A DNA stretch of 64,000 nucleotides from Crocinitomicaceae bacterium (GCA_030727405.1 JANRBR010000039.1:175674-239673); one strand, 5' to 3'; positions 28,612 through 37,800 are shown, counted from the first letter of the stretch. The notes: a model not told the origin generated them from the letters alone. Translations and numbers: made by a program.

Positions 28612-29651
28612 AACGAATTGCAGTGATTTTCTGGGGCATGATCGCTGCTCTAATTTTCTTCTCTGTGATGAAGGATGAAACACCCTTTTATGTTCCCGCG
28701 AAGTGGCCAAAACCCTACTATGACTTCTCACAAAATCCTCTTTCAAAGGAAAAATTTGAATTGGGACGCACCTTGTTTTACGATCCAGATCTTTCCAGAG
28801 ATAGTACCATTTCATGTGCAAACTGTCACTTACAATATTCTGGGTTTACACACATTGATCACTCCTTAAGTCATGGCATTGATGGTAAAATCGGAACACG
28901 AAATACACCCGTACTAATTAATATGGCTTGGCAACAATTTTTTCATTGGGATGGTGGCGTGAGTTCCTTAAATAAACAAGCGATTAATCCACTGACTCAT
29001 GCCAAGGAAATGGACAATCGACTAGACGAAGTACTTCGAAGATTAAACCAGTCATCTTTTTACCGAAGTCGTTTTTACCGTGCTTTTGGCGACAGTGTGA
29101 TTGAAACAGCATCTTTATTGAAAGCACTTGCAAGCTTCACGGTTTCCCTCGTTTCTGCAAATTCAAAATATGACCTAGTCAAACGAGGTGAATCGAGCTT
29201 TACAAATCAAGAGAAATCTGGTTATCAACTTTTCAAAAAGTACTGTGCTTCGTGCCATCAAGAACCCTTATTCATGAAAAATGACTTTAAATCCAATGGC
29301 ATTGCACTTGACCCCACACTTCATGATCTTGGACGAATGGGCATCACCAACCGAAAGGAAGATTCTCTACTGTTTAAAATTCCAACGCTACGCAATGTGG
29401 AGTTTAGCTTTCCTTACATGCACGATGGTCGATACAAAAACTTGAAAGAAGTACTGAATCACTATGCGGAAATGCATGAGCATCAACCTTACTTTAGCAA
29501 GGAACTTAAAAAGCTAAATCGTCCGCTATCCTCCAATGAACAAAAAGACCTCATTGCCTTTTTAAAAACATTGAGTGATCCTGAATTTTTATTCAATCCT
29601 TCCTTTAAATACCCGAAAAATGAGCGCAACGCAAGTTTTCAAAAGAATTAA
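28608..29651 (+). CDS. Di-heme cytochrome c peroxidase family protein (MbnH/MauG type)
   Basis: A 347-residue exported protein with a hydrophobic N-terminal segment and two CxxCH haem-binding sites: 'ISCANCHLQYSG' near residue 70 and 'KKYCASCHQEPLF' near residue 215. Other family blocks are 'GTRNTPVLINMAWQQFFHWDG', 'KIPTLRNVEFSFPYMHDGRY' and the C-terminal 'LSSNEQKDLIAFLKTLSDP'. The bacterial CCP/MauG superfamily contains peroxidases and enzymes that oxidise residues of partner proteins; adjacency and ATGA overlap with MbnP strongly suggest the MbnH role of oxidising MbnP. Peroxidase activity is the alternative. Confidence 0.88.
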   Translation: MKRIAVIFWGMIAALIFFSVMKDETPFYVPAKWPKPYYDFSQNPLSKEKFELGRTLFYDPDLSRDSTISCANCHLQYSGFTHIDHSLSHGIDGKIGTRNTPVLINMAWQQFFHWDGGVSSLNKQAINPLTHAKEMDNRLDEVLRRLNQSSFYRSRFYRAFGDSVIETASLLKALASFTVSLVSANSKYDLVKRGESSFTNQEKSGYQLFKKYCASCHQEPLFMKNDFKSNGIALDPTLHDLGRMGITNRKEDSLLFKIPTLRNVEFSFPYMHDGRYKNLKEVLNHYAEMHEHQPYFSKELKKLNRPLSSNEQKDLIAFLKTLSDPEFLFNPSFKYPKNERNASFQKN

Positions 29652-29678
29652 CCTTTAACTTTACTAAAGCAGAACTAT

Positions 29679-31037
29679 ATGAAAAAACCGAACCTTCTAT
29701 TCTTGCTTATTGTTTGCGGTCAGCAAGCAATGGCACAATTAAATCCTGCGATTGAACATTGGATGATCAATTCGACAGGTATAACGGGTAGACATTATAT
29801 TCAAGGGAATTCCACGCCGATCAATGAAACAACCTTGGCGAATGTCCAAACAGTTCAGTATTCAAACAATTGGGTATATGTCACCACAACGGGAGTTCCA
29901 TCCTACATTACAGGACCTTTTATGGATGGCAATCCATCCTTGGCAACCAATCAAAATGCCATCTTTAAAATGCCACTTAATCCAACCCAAAATACAGGAA
30001 CGTTAACAAATACCACGGGTGGAAATATTGGGATTTTCATCAATGGAGTCGCCTTGTTTGACTACCGAGATGGTGTGGCATGGAATTCAACATCAAATAC
30101 CTTGTGTGGCGGCTTACCCGGAATGTCACCTTGCCCGGGTGGACCGGGTGCATCCTTTTCTTGGAATCGAGATGCCATTCCAGCAGAAAAAATGGGATTC
30201 GATTGCTCGAAAGGTCATCCAGCAAACGGTAATTACCACCACCATCAAAATCCGAGCGCGTTTAAATTGGACTTAACAGTCATTTCGAATGTGTGTGATT
30301 TATATGACGCTGATGGACTTTACGTCATTGATTCAACGGTTCATTCTCCTTTAATTGGTTATGCGTATGATGGCTTTCCGATTTACGGAGCATATGGGTA
30401 TAAAAACACGGATGGAACGGGTGGAATCACACGCGTGAAATCGAGTTACCAGTTGAGAAACATCAGCACAAGAGTGGTTTGGGCAGACGGAACAGATGTT
30501 CCTGATGGTCCAATTGTCAGTACAACCTATCCCCTAGGTTATTTTCGGGAAGACTATGAATTTATCAATCATGCCCAATCAGACTACCTAGATGTTCATA
30601 ATGGACGGTTTTGCGTTACTCCAGAATATCCAAATGGGATCTATTGTTATTTCGCGACTGTGAATGAGGAATGGAATTCAGCATATCCTTATGTGGTTGG
30701 ACCAACATTTTACGGTGTGAAAACAGCATCCAAAGTGACTACTATCACTGAAACAGTCACAACATACACATCATCTACTGGAATTTCTGAATTAACTGAT
30801 AATCAGTGGTCAGCATATCCAAATCCAAGTAATGAGATCATTATGGTGCAAGTGAATGATTTGACCAATCAAACCTACGAGGTTGAATTATACGATGCAT
30901 TGGGGAAACTAATCCAAACTCAACCAATTGTTCAAGGAAGTACAATCGCCTATTTCAACGCAGATACACTATACAAAGGTTTGTATTACGTGAAAGTGAA
31001 AGGTCAAAACGGTTCGAAAAAAATTGTGATACAATAA
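29679..31037 (+). CDS. YHYH domain protein with T9SS type A sorting domain
   Basis: A 452-residue secreted protein. After a signal peptide ('LLFLLIVCGQQAMA-Q') it carries the YHYH-type domain: 'GNYHHHQNPSAFKLD' (the His-rich signature, here YHHH), 'LIGYAYDGFPIYGAYGYK', and 'YFATVNEEWNSAYPYVVGPTFYG'. The last ~80 residues are a type A sorting domain ('SAYPNPSNEIIMVQV' ending 'GSKKIVIQ'), so it should be exported by SprA and anchored at or released from the surface. The His motif suggests metal binding, but its function is not established. It follows MbnH by 27 bases; a TAACTTTA sequence in the gap may be a weak extra promoter. Confidence 0.85.
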   Translation: MKKPNLLFLLIVCGQQAMAQLNPAIEHWMINSTGITGRHYIQGNSTPINETTLANVQTVQYSNNWVYVTTTGVPSYITGPFMDGNPSLATNQNAIFKMPLNPTQNTGTLTNTTGGNIGIFINGVALFDYRDGVAWNSTSNTLCGGLPGMSPCPGGPGASFSWNRDAIPAEKMGFDCSKGHPANGNYHHHQNPSAFKLDLTVISNVCDLYDADGLYVIDSTVHSPLIGYAYDGFPIYGAYGYKNTDGTGGITRVKSSYQLRNISTRVVWADGTDVPDGPIVSTTYPLGYFREDYEFINHAQSDYLDVHNGRFCVTPEYPNGIYCYFATVNEEWNSAYPYVVGPTFYGVKTASKVTTITETVTTYTSSTGISELTDNQWSAYPNPSNEIIMVQVNDLTNQTYEVELYDALGKLIQTQPIVQGSTIAYFNADTLYKGLYYVKVKGQNGSKKIVIQ

Positions 31038-31061
31038 TATCGCCTCCAACAATAAACGAAA

Positions 31062-31090
31062 AGGGCACAACATCAGGTGCCTTTTTTTTT
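31062..31090 (+). terminator. Rho-independent terminator after the YHYH gene
   Basis: GGCAC at 31064-31068 pairs with GTGCC at 31077-31081, followed by nine T. It closes the sigma/MbnPH/YHYH transcription unit. Confidence 0.85.
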
Positions 31091-31113
31091 ATGCGATTAA
31101 AACAAAAATCCGC

Positions 31114-31201
31114 TATTTCACTTGAGGACAAAATGAAATATTCACAAAAAGTACTACAATATTCATTCTCAATGGCACAATGTTCATTTGTATCAAATTG
31201 A
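31114..31201. repeat. Inverted repeat and three 21-bp-phased direct repeats in the gene-free gap
   Basis: TATTTCA (31114-31120) and TGAAATA (31134-31140) form a perfect 7-bp inverted repeat with a 13-base spacer. Immediately after, TATTCA, TATTCA and TGTTCA begin at 31139, 31160 and 31181, exactly 21 bp apart, and each unit ends in CAA, CAA or TGA. The spacing is two helical turns, so proteins bound there would face the same side. No known site is recognised; this may be an operator ahead of the RNA candidate. Confidence 0.45.
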
Positions 31202-31224
31202 TAAAAAGTTCTTAATTACATTTA

Positions 31225-31440
31225 ATACGAAATAAGGAGAGAAACAGGATTCTTTTTATATGTAGAAGTTGACAGGCTGCTTGGAGAGGCAGTTTCATTT
31301 TCTAGTTTGATAAGAGTTTAATAGTTTTTGTTGACGTCCCTCGGGAATATATATAAAAAGAGCCTGTCCTTATTATTTAAATCGTACCACTCAGACTTTA
31401 ATGTCTACTACTAGGGAAGGGCTGAAAAGCCCTTTTTTTA
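31225..31440 (+). ncRNA. Candidate structured small RNA, unassigned
   Basis: Between two forward-facing terminators lie ~340 bases with no ORF of 60 codons or more on either strand. GACAGGCT (31271-31278) is complementary to AGCCTGTC (31361-31368); the enclosed ~80 bases hold a CTGC/GCAG hairpin and a small TCC-CTCG-GGA hairpin. Then come AGAC-TTTAAT-GTCT and a strong terminator. A possible promoter TTG-N16-TACATTTA lies at about 31198-31223. Start is approximate. It does not look like tmRNA, RNase P RNA or SRP RNA; a 6S-like RNA is possible but unproven. Confidence 0.4.
31417..31439 (+). terminator. Strong rho-independent terminator with GAAA loop
   Basis: AAGGGCT-GAAA-AGCCCTT followed by T7. 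It faces forward although no + strand protein gene precedes it for 380 bases, so it must serve an unrecognised transcript. The T-run overlaps the stop codon of the minus-strand cyclase gene; on the minus strand the hairpin has no U-run, so it is not that gene's terminator. Confidence 0.88.
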
Positions 31441-32178
31441 TTGTATTTTATATAGTATTGGCCGACTTGGACTGGCATCATTCTGAAAAGCAGCCAGTTG
31501 AATCTCTAGAATATACGTGCCATCCAATACATCATTCGGGACATAGATTAATTCTGTAATCGTACGTTCAAAATTTGGATTATTGGGAACATTCCAAAAT
31601 GCATGGTGAAAGGCCAAGGCTCCTCCATCCTCTTCTCGGTCTACAGACGGCTGGTCAACCAAAAAATGCTTCACCCCATATTTATTCAATAAATCAACAA
31701 TTTCTATGTCAAAATAACATGGGTTTGTACCTGAATAATTTATGGATTTTTTGTCTGGTGCATTCGGCAAAGTTCGAATGAGCACTGCGTCACTGAAGTC
31801 CTTTTGTAAATAAGGTGCAATTTGAGCTGCTTGAACAAGCAAATCCCCATTTTCCATTTTTACCGGATCCACCGTTATTAACGTTGCACGATAAAAATAC
31901 TCCTTGAGCACATCATTGACAGCATACACCTCTTTGGTAATATGACCGCAACATTCCGTATGCGTACCATGTCCATGCGGGTTGAAATAAACATCGCGAA
32001 AGTTCACACTTCCACCCTCTTCAATGCTGCCAATAAATCCATTCGCTCGAACAGGTTCCATTCTGGGAGGATCAACATACCAAGCCCGAACATTTTCTGG
32101 ACTGGATTGAAGGGTCATTGAAAGATCAATAAGCTCACTTGTCTCAATAAATTCAGTAGTAGTTAGATACAAACGCAT
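31438..32178 (-). CDS. Cyclase-family metal-dependent hydrolase (kynurenine-formamidase-like fold)
   Basis: A 246-residue cytoplasmic protein of the cyclase family. The metal-binding signature appears as 'NPHGHGTHTECCGHI' (usual form HxGTHxDxPxH; here Glu and Cys-Cys replace Asp and Pro). Further family blocks are 'DLSMTL' at the start and 'FLVDQPSVDREEDGGALAFHH'. Members hydrolyse amides, lactones or polyketide rings; true kynurenine formamidases are shorter (~210 residues) with a canonical motif, so I do not assign that activity. Divergent from glyS. The likely -7 box lies 4 bases before its ATG. Confidence 0.8.
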   Translation of the reverse strand: MRLYLTTTEFIETSELIDLSMTLQSSPENVRAWYVDPPRMEPVRANGFIGSIEEGGSVNFRDVYFNPHGHGTHTECCGHITKEVYAVNDVLKEYFYRATLITVDPVKMENGDLLVQAAQIAPYLQKDFSDAVLIRTLPNAPDKKSINYSGTNPCYFDIEIVDLLNKYGVKHFLVDQPSVDREEDGGALAFHHAFWNVPNNPNFERTITELIYVPNDVLDGTYILEIQLAAFQNDASPSRPILYKIQ

Positions 32179-32182
32179 GATG

Positions 32183-32190
32183 TAAAAGTA
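32183..32190 (-). promoter_or_regulatory. -7-like element TACTTTTA, 4 nt before the cyclase gene
   Basis: Read on the minus strand, TACTTTTA (one mismatch to TAnnTTTG) is followed by CATC and then the ATG at 32178. The 4-base spacing equals that seen before the SUFU, DUF2480 and glyS genes. Confidence 0.35.
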
Positions 32191-32266
32191 AGCAATCGCC
32201 CCATTCTTTCAAAAATGCTTTGTTGAAATTGTTTTTAGATTTTATCGCTCCATTCTCAATTAGGAC

Positions 32267-32274
32267 TAACTTTG
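32267..32274 (+). promoter_or_regulatory. -7 promoter element TAACTTTG, 4 nt before glyS
   Basis: TAACTTTG matches the consensus and is followed by TAGC and then ATG at 32279, predicting a leaderless or nearly leaderless glyS mRNA. Confidence 0.55.
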
Positions 32275-32278
32275 TAGC

Positions 32279-33820
32279 ATGGATCAAAATCAAGACAAAT
32301 TAAAGGACATTATTTCGCATTCAAAAGAATACGGATTTATCTTCCCTTCATCAGAAATTTACGACGGACTTGCAGCAACCTATGATTACGGACAATTGGG
32401 TTCTGAACTGAAAAACAACATCAAAACATATTGGTGGAAAGCAATGGTGCAAATGCACGAAAACATCGTGGGCATCGATGCATCCATTTTCATGCATCCA
32501 ACAACCTGGAAAGCATCAGGTCACGTAGACGCATTTAACGATCCTTTAATTGACAACAAAGATTCCAAGAAACGCTACCGTGCGGATGTGTTATTGGAAG
32601 AACACATGGAGAAAATCCGTCAAAAAATAGAAAAAGAGGTTGAAAAAGGAAAAAATCGCTTTGGAACGGATTTCGATGAAACACAATTCAGGGCTACCAA
32701 TCCTAATGTACTTCGAAACCTTGAGAAAATTGAATCCATTGAAGGTCGAATGCGCGAAGCATTGGAAAACAATGATTTAGAGGCTGTTCGAAACTTAATT
32801 ATCGATCTTGAAATCGTATGTCCCGTATCTGGTTCTAAAAACTGGACCGAAGTGCGTCAATTCAACCTGATGTTCTCTACAGAGTTAGGATCTGTTGCCG
32901 GAGATGCTTCGACCATTTATTTGAGACCTGAAACTGCACAAGGGATTTTTGTTAATTTCTTGAACGTCCAAAAATCTGGCAGAATGAAAATTCCATTTGG
33001 TATTGCCCAAATTGGTAAAGCATTCCGAAACGAAATCGTTGCGCGTCAATTTATTTTCCGTATGCGCGAATTCGAACAAATGGAAATGCAGTTCTTCGTT
33101 CGACCTGGAGAAGAAATGACTTGGTATACGTATTGGAAAGAAGCGCGTGAAAAGTGGCACAAAAACTTAGGCCTAGGAGGAAACCTCTACCGTTTCCATG
33201 ACCACATCAAACTAGCACATTACGCCAATGCTGCTTGTGACATAGAATACAATTTCCCTATGGGATTCAAGGAATTAGAAGGAATTCACTCACGTACAGA
33301 TTTCGATTTAAAGCAACATGAGCAATTTTCTGGTAAAAAACTGCAGTTTTTTGATCCCGAATTGAATCAAAGTTATGTGCCATATGTGGTGGAAACATCT
33401 GTCGGACTAGACCGCATGTTTTTATCGGTTTTAAGCGCTGCCTATCAAAATGAGAAATTGGAAGATGGATCGGAACGTGTCGTGTTGCGCATCCCTCCTG
33501 TTTTAGCGCCTTACAAAGCAGCAGTTCTACCTTTGGTGAAAAAAGATGGACTTCCGGAAAAAGCGAGGGAATTGATGAAGTCACTTCAGTTTGACTACTC
33601 CATTCAATACGACGAAAAGGACTCCATTGGAAAACGCTACAGAAGGCAAGATGCGATTGGTACGCCTTTCTCTATTACCATCGACCATCAAACATTAACA
33701 GATGACACCGTGACGGTTCGAGATCGAGATACCATGGAGCAAATTCGTGTTTCCATCAAAGAACTGGAAGGACTTCTTGCTGAAAAAGCAAGTTGGAAAA
33801 GCGTGTTAAGCACTTTATAA
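32279..33820 (+). CDS. glyS: Glycine--tRNA ligase (single-chain dimeric type)
   Basis: A 513-residue class II glycyl-tRNA synthetase of the eukaryotic-like alpha2 type, not the split alpha2beta2 form. Class II motifs are visible: motif 1 region near 'LGSELKNNIKTYWWKAMVQ', motif 2 'GIAQIGKAFRNEIVARQFIFRMREFEQ' and motif 3 'SVGLDRMFLSVL'. The anticodon-binding domain is the last ~120 residues ('YKAAVLPLVKKDGLPEKAREL'). It charges tRNA-Gly in the cytoplasm. The next gene follows 7 bases later. Confidence 0.96.
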   Translation: MDQNQDKLKDIISHSKEYGFIFPSSEIYDGLAATYDYGQLGSELKNNIKTYWWKAMVQMHENIVGIDASIFMHPTTWKASGHVDAFNDPLIDNKDSKKRYRADVLLEEHMEKIRQKIEKEVEKGKNRFGTDFDETQFRATNPNVLRNLEKIESIEGRMREALENNDLEAVRNLIIDLEIVCPVSGSKNWTEVRQFNLMFSTELGSVAGDASTIYLRPETAQGIFVNFLNVQKSGRMKIPFGIAQIGKAFRNEIVARQFIFRMREFEQMEMQFFVRPGEEMTWYTYWKEAREKWHKNLGLGGNLYRFHDHIKLAHYANAACDIEYNFPMGFKELEGIHSRTDFDLKQHEQFSGKKLQFFDPELNQSYVPYVVETSVGLDRMFLSVLSAAYQNEKLEDGSERVVLRIPPVLAPYKAAVLPLVKKDGLPEKARELMKSLQFDYSIQYDEKDSIGKRYRRQDAIGTPFSITIDHQTLTDDTVTVRDRDTMEQIRVSIKELEGLLAEKASWKSVLSTL

Positions 33821-33827
33821 TTAAGGC

Positions 33828-34721
33828 TTGAGGTTTTTCTTATTCGTTCAACTTTTATGGTTTTTTTCCATTCCTGGATTCAGTCAACTATTGATGAATC
33901 AAGATGGAGAAGCGTTTACGGACAAGCCCTTTTTCAACAAAGACATCGTTCGAACAAATCGAATCAAATCGATTGAAGGTAACTATTCAACAAAAAAACC
34001 AGGTGAAATCGTTCGCGAAACAAGTGATTGGTTTCGATACAAATTTGATGAAAATGGGCAACTCATTGAAACATTGGACATTCGTAGCTCAAATCGGAAA
34101 AAAGACAGTGTCCTTCATCAATATACTTATGATTCAAAAGGCCTGGTCATTGAACACCGTAAAAGCGAAAATGAAGGATTCACTACCGTTAAATGTACTT
34201 ATGATAGCTTAAATCAACTCGAATCAGAAAGTACTTTCCGTGAAATTTATTCGTACAAGCTGCAAAAAGTAATCGAGTCCAATTTGGTCAATGTCGAATA
34301 TTTTCAATACATCAATCGGACAGATGAAACCGAGCAGATTCGTTTTAACAACTACAGACTTCCGTACTTAGATGTGGTAAGTCATTATAACCAAGACCGA
34401 TACTTAATTGACAAAACCACACATTTCCGAGTAAGTTCCATCGAGCACACTACAAAATACACGTATAATGAACGTGGCTTACTTTCTTCCAAAGCGTTTT
34501 ACAATGAACAAGATGAATTAGCGGATGAAGAATGGAAATACACCTATGATTCATTTGGAAATTTAAGCCAGGTGCATTTTTTTCGCTATGGTGAGTTTCA
34601 AAAAGATTTTCAAGTGGTGTTCGATAACAAAACACACCTTTTAGGCGCAACCATTCAACGTGAGGTCGCAACAGATTTTATGTTGATTTTACGCTTTAAA
34701 AAATATACCTACTTCCACTAA
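33828..34721 (+). CDS. Secreted protein with YD/RHS-like repeats, unknown function
   Basis: A 297-residue protein starting with TTG, with a signal peptide ('FLFVQLLWFFSIPGFS-Q'). Its body has tandem beta-rich units resembling short YD repeats: 'RYKFDENGQLIETLDIR', 'QYTYDSKGLVIEHRKSE', 'KCTYDSLNQLESESTF', 'KYTYNERGLLSSKAFYN', 'KYTYDSFGNLSQVHFF'. Such repeats build RHS-type shells or, as here, small unclassified secreted proteins common in Bacteroidota. No sorting domain and no toxin-like C-terminus is visible. Located 7 bases after glyS but probably functionally unrelated. Confidence 0.7.
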   Translation: MRFFLFVQLLWFFSIPGFSQLLMNQDGEAFTDKPFFNKDIVRTNRIKSIEGNYSTKKPGEIVRETSDWFRYKFDENGQLIETLDIRSSNRKKDSVLHQYTYDSKGLVIEHRKSENEGFTTVKCTYDSLNQLESESTFREIYSYKLQKVIESNLVNVEYFQYINRTDETEQIRFNNYRLPYLDVVSHYNQDRYLIDKTTHFRVSSIEHTTKYTYNERGLLSSKAFYNEQDELADEEWKYTYDSFGNLSQVHFFRYGEFQKDFQVVFDNKTHLLGATIQREVATDFMLILRFKKYTYFH

Positions 34722-34762
34722 ATCCTTCATTAAATTGTCGATGAAGCGTTTGGATTTTTTTT
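34720..34762 (+). terminator. Probable rho-independent terminator, bulged stem
   Basis: AAATCC pairs with GGATTT and, inside, TTCAT pairs with ATGAA around a ~10-base loop, with an asymmetric bulge; eight T follow. It sits just after the YD-like gene. Confidence 0.6.
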
Positions 34763-34821
34763 CTACTTGAAAATTTCGGAAATTTGGCATGAAAATAGGT
34801 GTAAACCGAAAAAAGTGAATT

Positions 34822-37800
34822 ATGAAAAAATGGTACATTCTAAGCATACTCTTCCTAAGTTTTTCCTTTGCTCGAGCACAACATGTTGCTTATGACCTCA
34901 GTTCAAATTGGTTTTGGGGACTGAATGCAGGGGTAACCTGGAATACCAATGATGTGAAGAATGTCAATAGTTCGGGGTATGGCCTTACACTGGGACGATC
35001 CTTTAACTATGATTACGGCAAACGCATTAGTTTTGATATACGCGCTCGATATTTAACCGGAAATTGGGTTGGTCAAGACGTCGATACCTTTTCATTAAAT
35101 CAATACGCTGGTGGACCTTTAAGCATCTATCAATTGGATAGCTCTTCCGTTTACGTCAATAACTTTCAGACAGAAGTAAAACGCCTAAGCCTGGAATTGG
35201 TTCTTCATTTGAATAATGTAAAGGAACGAACGGGATTTGATCCCTATGTTTTTGGTGGAATCGGTTTGACTTGGACGCAAACGTATGGTGATTTATTGAA
35301 TGGATTAGACTCGTCATCCCTTTATGATTATTCTTCTTTGATCCAGAATGGACCTATTTCCCCACAACTTCCCTCTACACTTGACGGACTCTATGAAACA
35401 AGATTAGACGGCGGATCAAATAATTCATACAATGTGAAATGGATGCCAAGTTTGGGGTTTGGTCTTGGTTACCAAATCGGCAAACGAGTGAGCATCGGAA
35501 TTGAGCACAAAACAACCTTTACAAGAGGGGATTCTTTTGATGGATTCATTTCAGCAACTCCTCGCACCAAAAATGATTGGTACCATTACACGTCAGGATA
35601 CCTTCAGATTCACTTTAAATCAAGGGCAAATCGACCACTTGCTGAAAACAACACAAATAACGTCAACAATTACACAACAGCAACAAATTGTCCAAAACCT
35701 GTCATTACGGTATTGTCTGGGAATAACAAAACAGTAACCAATAGCCAATATAGACTTGAATGTAAGGTGGGCAACCTGCTTAGTTCAGCTGGAGCAACCC
35801 TATTAAACGACCTAAATCAACCTGTATTATTCAACTATAATGCGTCTACACAAATCATTGATGCTGTCGTTCAATTGCATACTGGACAAAACACCTTCTA
35901 TTTATCAGCCAATAATAATTGCGGAAATGAGGCGGTAACCATCACTGTTACTTTATTGAATTGCACCACACCAACTGCTCAATTTACCAGCCCAAATGGC
36001 GGTTCAACAACTGTGAAGTCAAGTGATTTCGCGTTCAGTGCCATCATCCAAGGAACGGTTAATGCCAGCAACATTAAGTTATTGATGAATGGGATGGCTC
36101 TCAATGGCGCAACGTACAACCCAAACAATGGACTATTGCAGCGAGCGATAACGTTGATTCCAGGTGTAAACACCATTCAGTTGACTGTATCCAATGATTG
36201 TGGGTCTAATACATATAATGCAACCATCAACTATGACAACTGTGTTTCTCCTTCCTTGCAATTAATAAGTCCAAGTGCATCTGGAACCACCACAAATCTT
36301 TCCGCATATACGCTGAGTGCGAACATGAACGGTACGCTAACGAATGCGAAAGTAAAGGTTTTTCAAAATGGCATACTGCTCAACAATGTAAGCATTCAGT
36401 CCAATGGGCAAATACAAATTCCCGTTACACTTGTTGCAGGCTTGAATACCTTTAACTTGGAAGTTAGTAATAACTGTGGAAGTGATTCCGAAATCATTAC
36501 GATCAATTTTCAGAATTGCAACGCTCCTATTGTAACGATTCAAAGTCCAACACAAAATCAGTCCATTACCTCTACAAGCAATCCGATACGATTGAAAGCC
36601 TTGGTGAGTAACGTTAGTTCGAAGCAAAACATTAAACTGATCTTCAACGGAATTGAACAAGCTAATTTTACCTACAATGCCGCTACAGGTTTAGTGGAAC
36701 TCGGACTAAATCCAATAAATGGCAACAATAGCCTTACACTCACCGCGACCAATAATTGCGGTTCCGATGTCGAAACAGTCCAATTTAACAACATTAATTG
36801 TACAGGACAAACACCTGTTGTGTCCATCCTGTCAACAGGCGGAACAACCAACACAGCCATTTATAATTTATTTGCAAGTACTTCATCCGTTGGAAGCTCC
36901 CTACTTTACACACCCACCGTTTCGGTAACACAAAACGGATCTCCCATTGCCTTTAATCAAGCAGCAGGACAAATAAATGCCGTAACAACGCTTTTACCAG
37001 GCATTAACACATTTGTGGTTACAGCAACAAGTGTTTCTTGCGGAAGTGATTCCAAAACAATCACCGTTAATTACAACAATTGCATCGCCCCACAAATCAC
37101 GTTGATTCAACCGACTTCTACCGGAGGGACAACAAATACGAGCTCGCTTTCATTTAAAGCAAATGCAAGCAACATCGCGCAAACACAAAACATTCAATTG
37201 GTTAAAAACGGTCAACAAATACCCTTCACGTTTAACAATGGAATGATTGAAGCGAGCATTAACCTAAGCAACGGCATCAATACGATCACCCTTTCGGTAA
37301 GCAACGCTTGTGGCAATGATGCAAAAACGATCACTGTGAACTACGTTCAATGTATACCACCAACCATTCAACTTAATTCTACCATCGCTACAGGAACGAC
37401 CGTTACGAATGCAAATTTCGCCTTTAACGCGATTATTCTTGGCGCAAGCGGACAAAAAATGAGTTTAAAACTGAATGGTGTTTCCTCGGCATTTAACAAT
37501 GGAAACGATGCCGTTACAGCAAATCTCACACTTGCTCCAGGATTAAATACCATTGTTTTCAGTGCAAGTAACGATTGTGGAGCAGATGTTGAAACGATCT
37601 TGGTAAACTACGACAATTGCCTTGTGCCGGTTATTTCTAATTTCTCCAACAATGCCAGTTCCATTATCGCTTTTGCAAATGCATCTCAAGTGATCTCAGC
37701 GAATATTTCCAATGCTAATGTTCAAAACATTGTCTTCACACAAAATGGGATTCAACGTCCTTTTACATTCACGAATGGCCAATTTAGTGCAGGAATAAAT

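Noticed and set aside
31271-31368. SRP RNA or tmRNA identity for the hairpin region
   Set aside because: No GGAA/AGCA-type SRP apical loop, no tRNA-like ends or tag ORF of tmRNA could be found.
31438-32178. Functional link of the cyclase-family protein (kynurenine-formamidase-like) with MbnP kynurenine chemistry
   Set aside because: MbnP kynurenine is protein-bound and made by MbnH; the cyclase is cytoplasmic, on the other strand and beyond two terminators.
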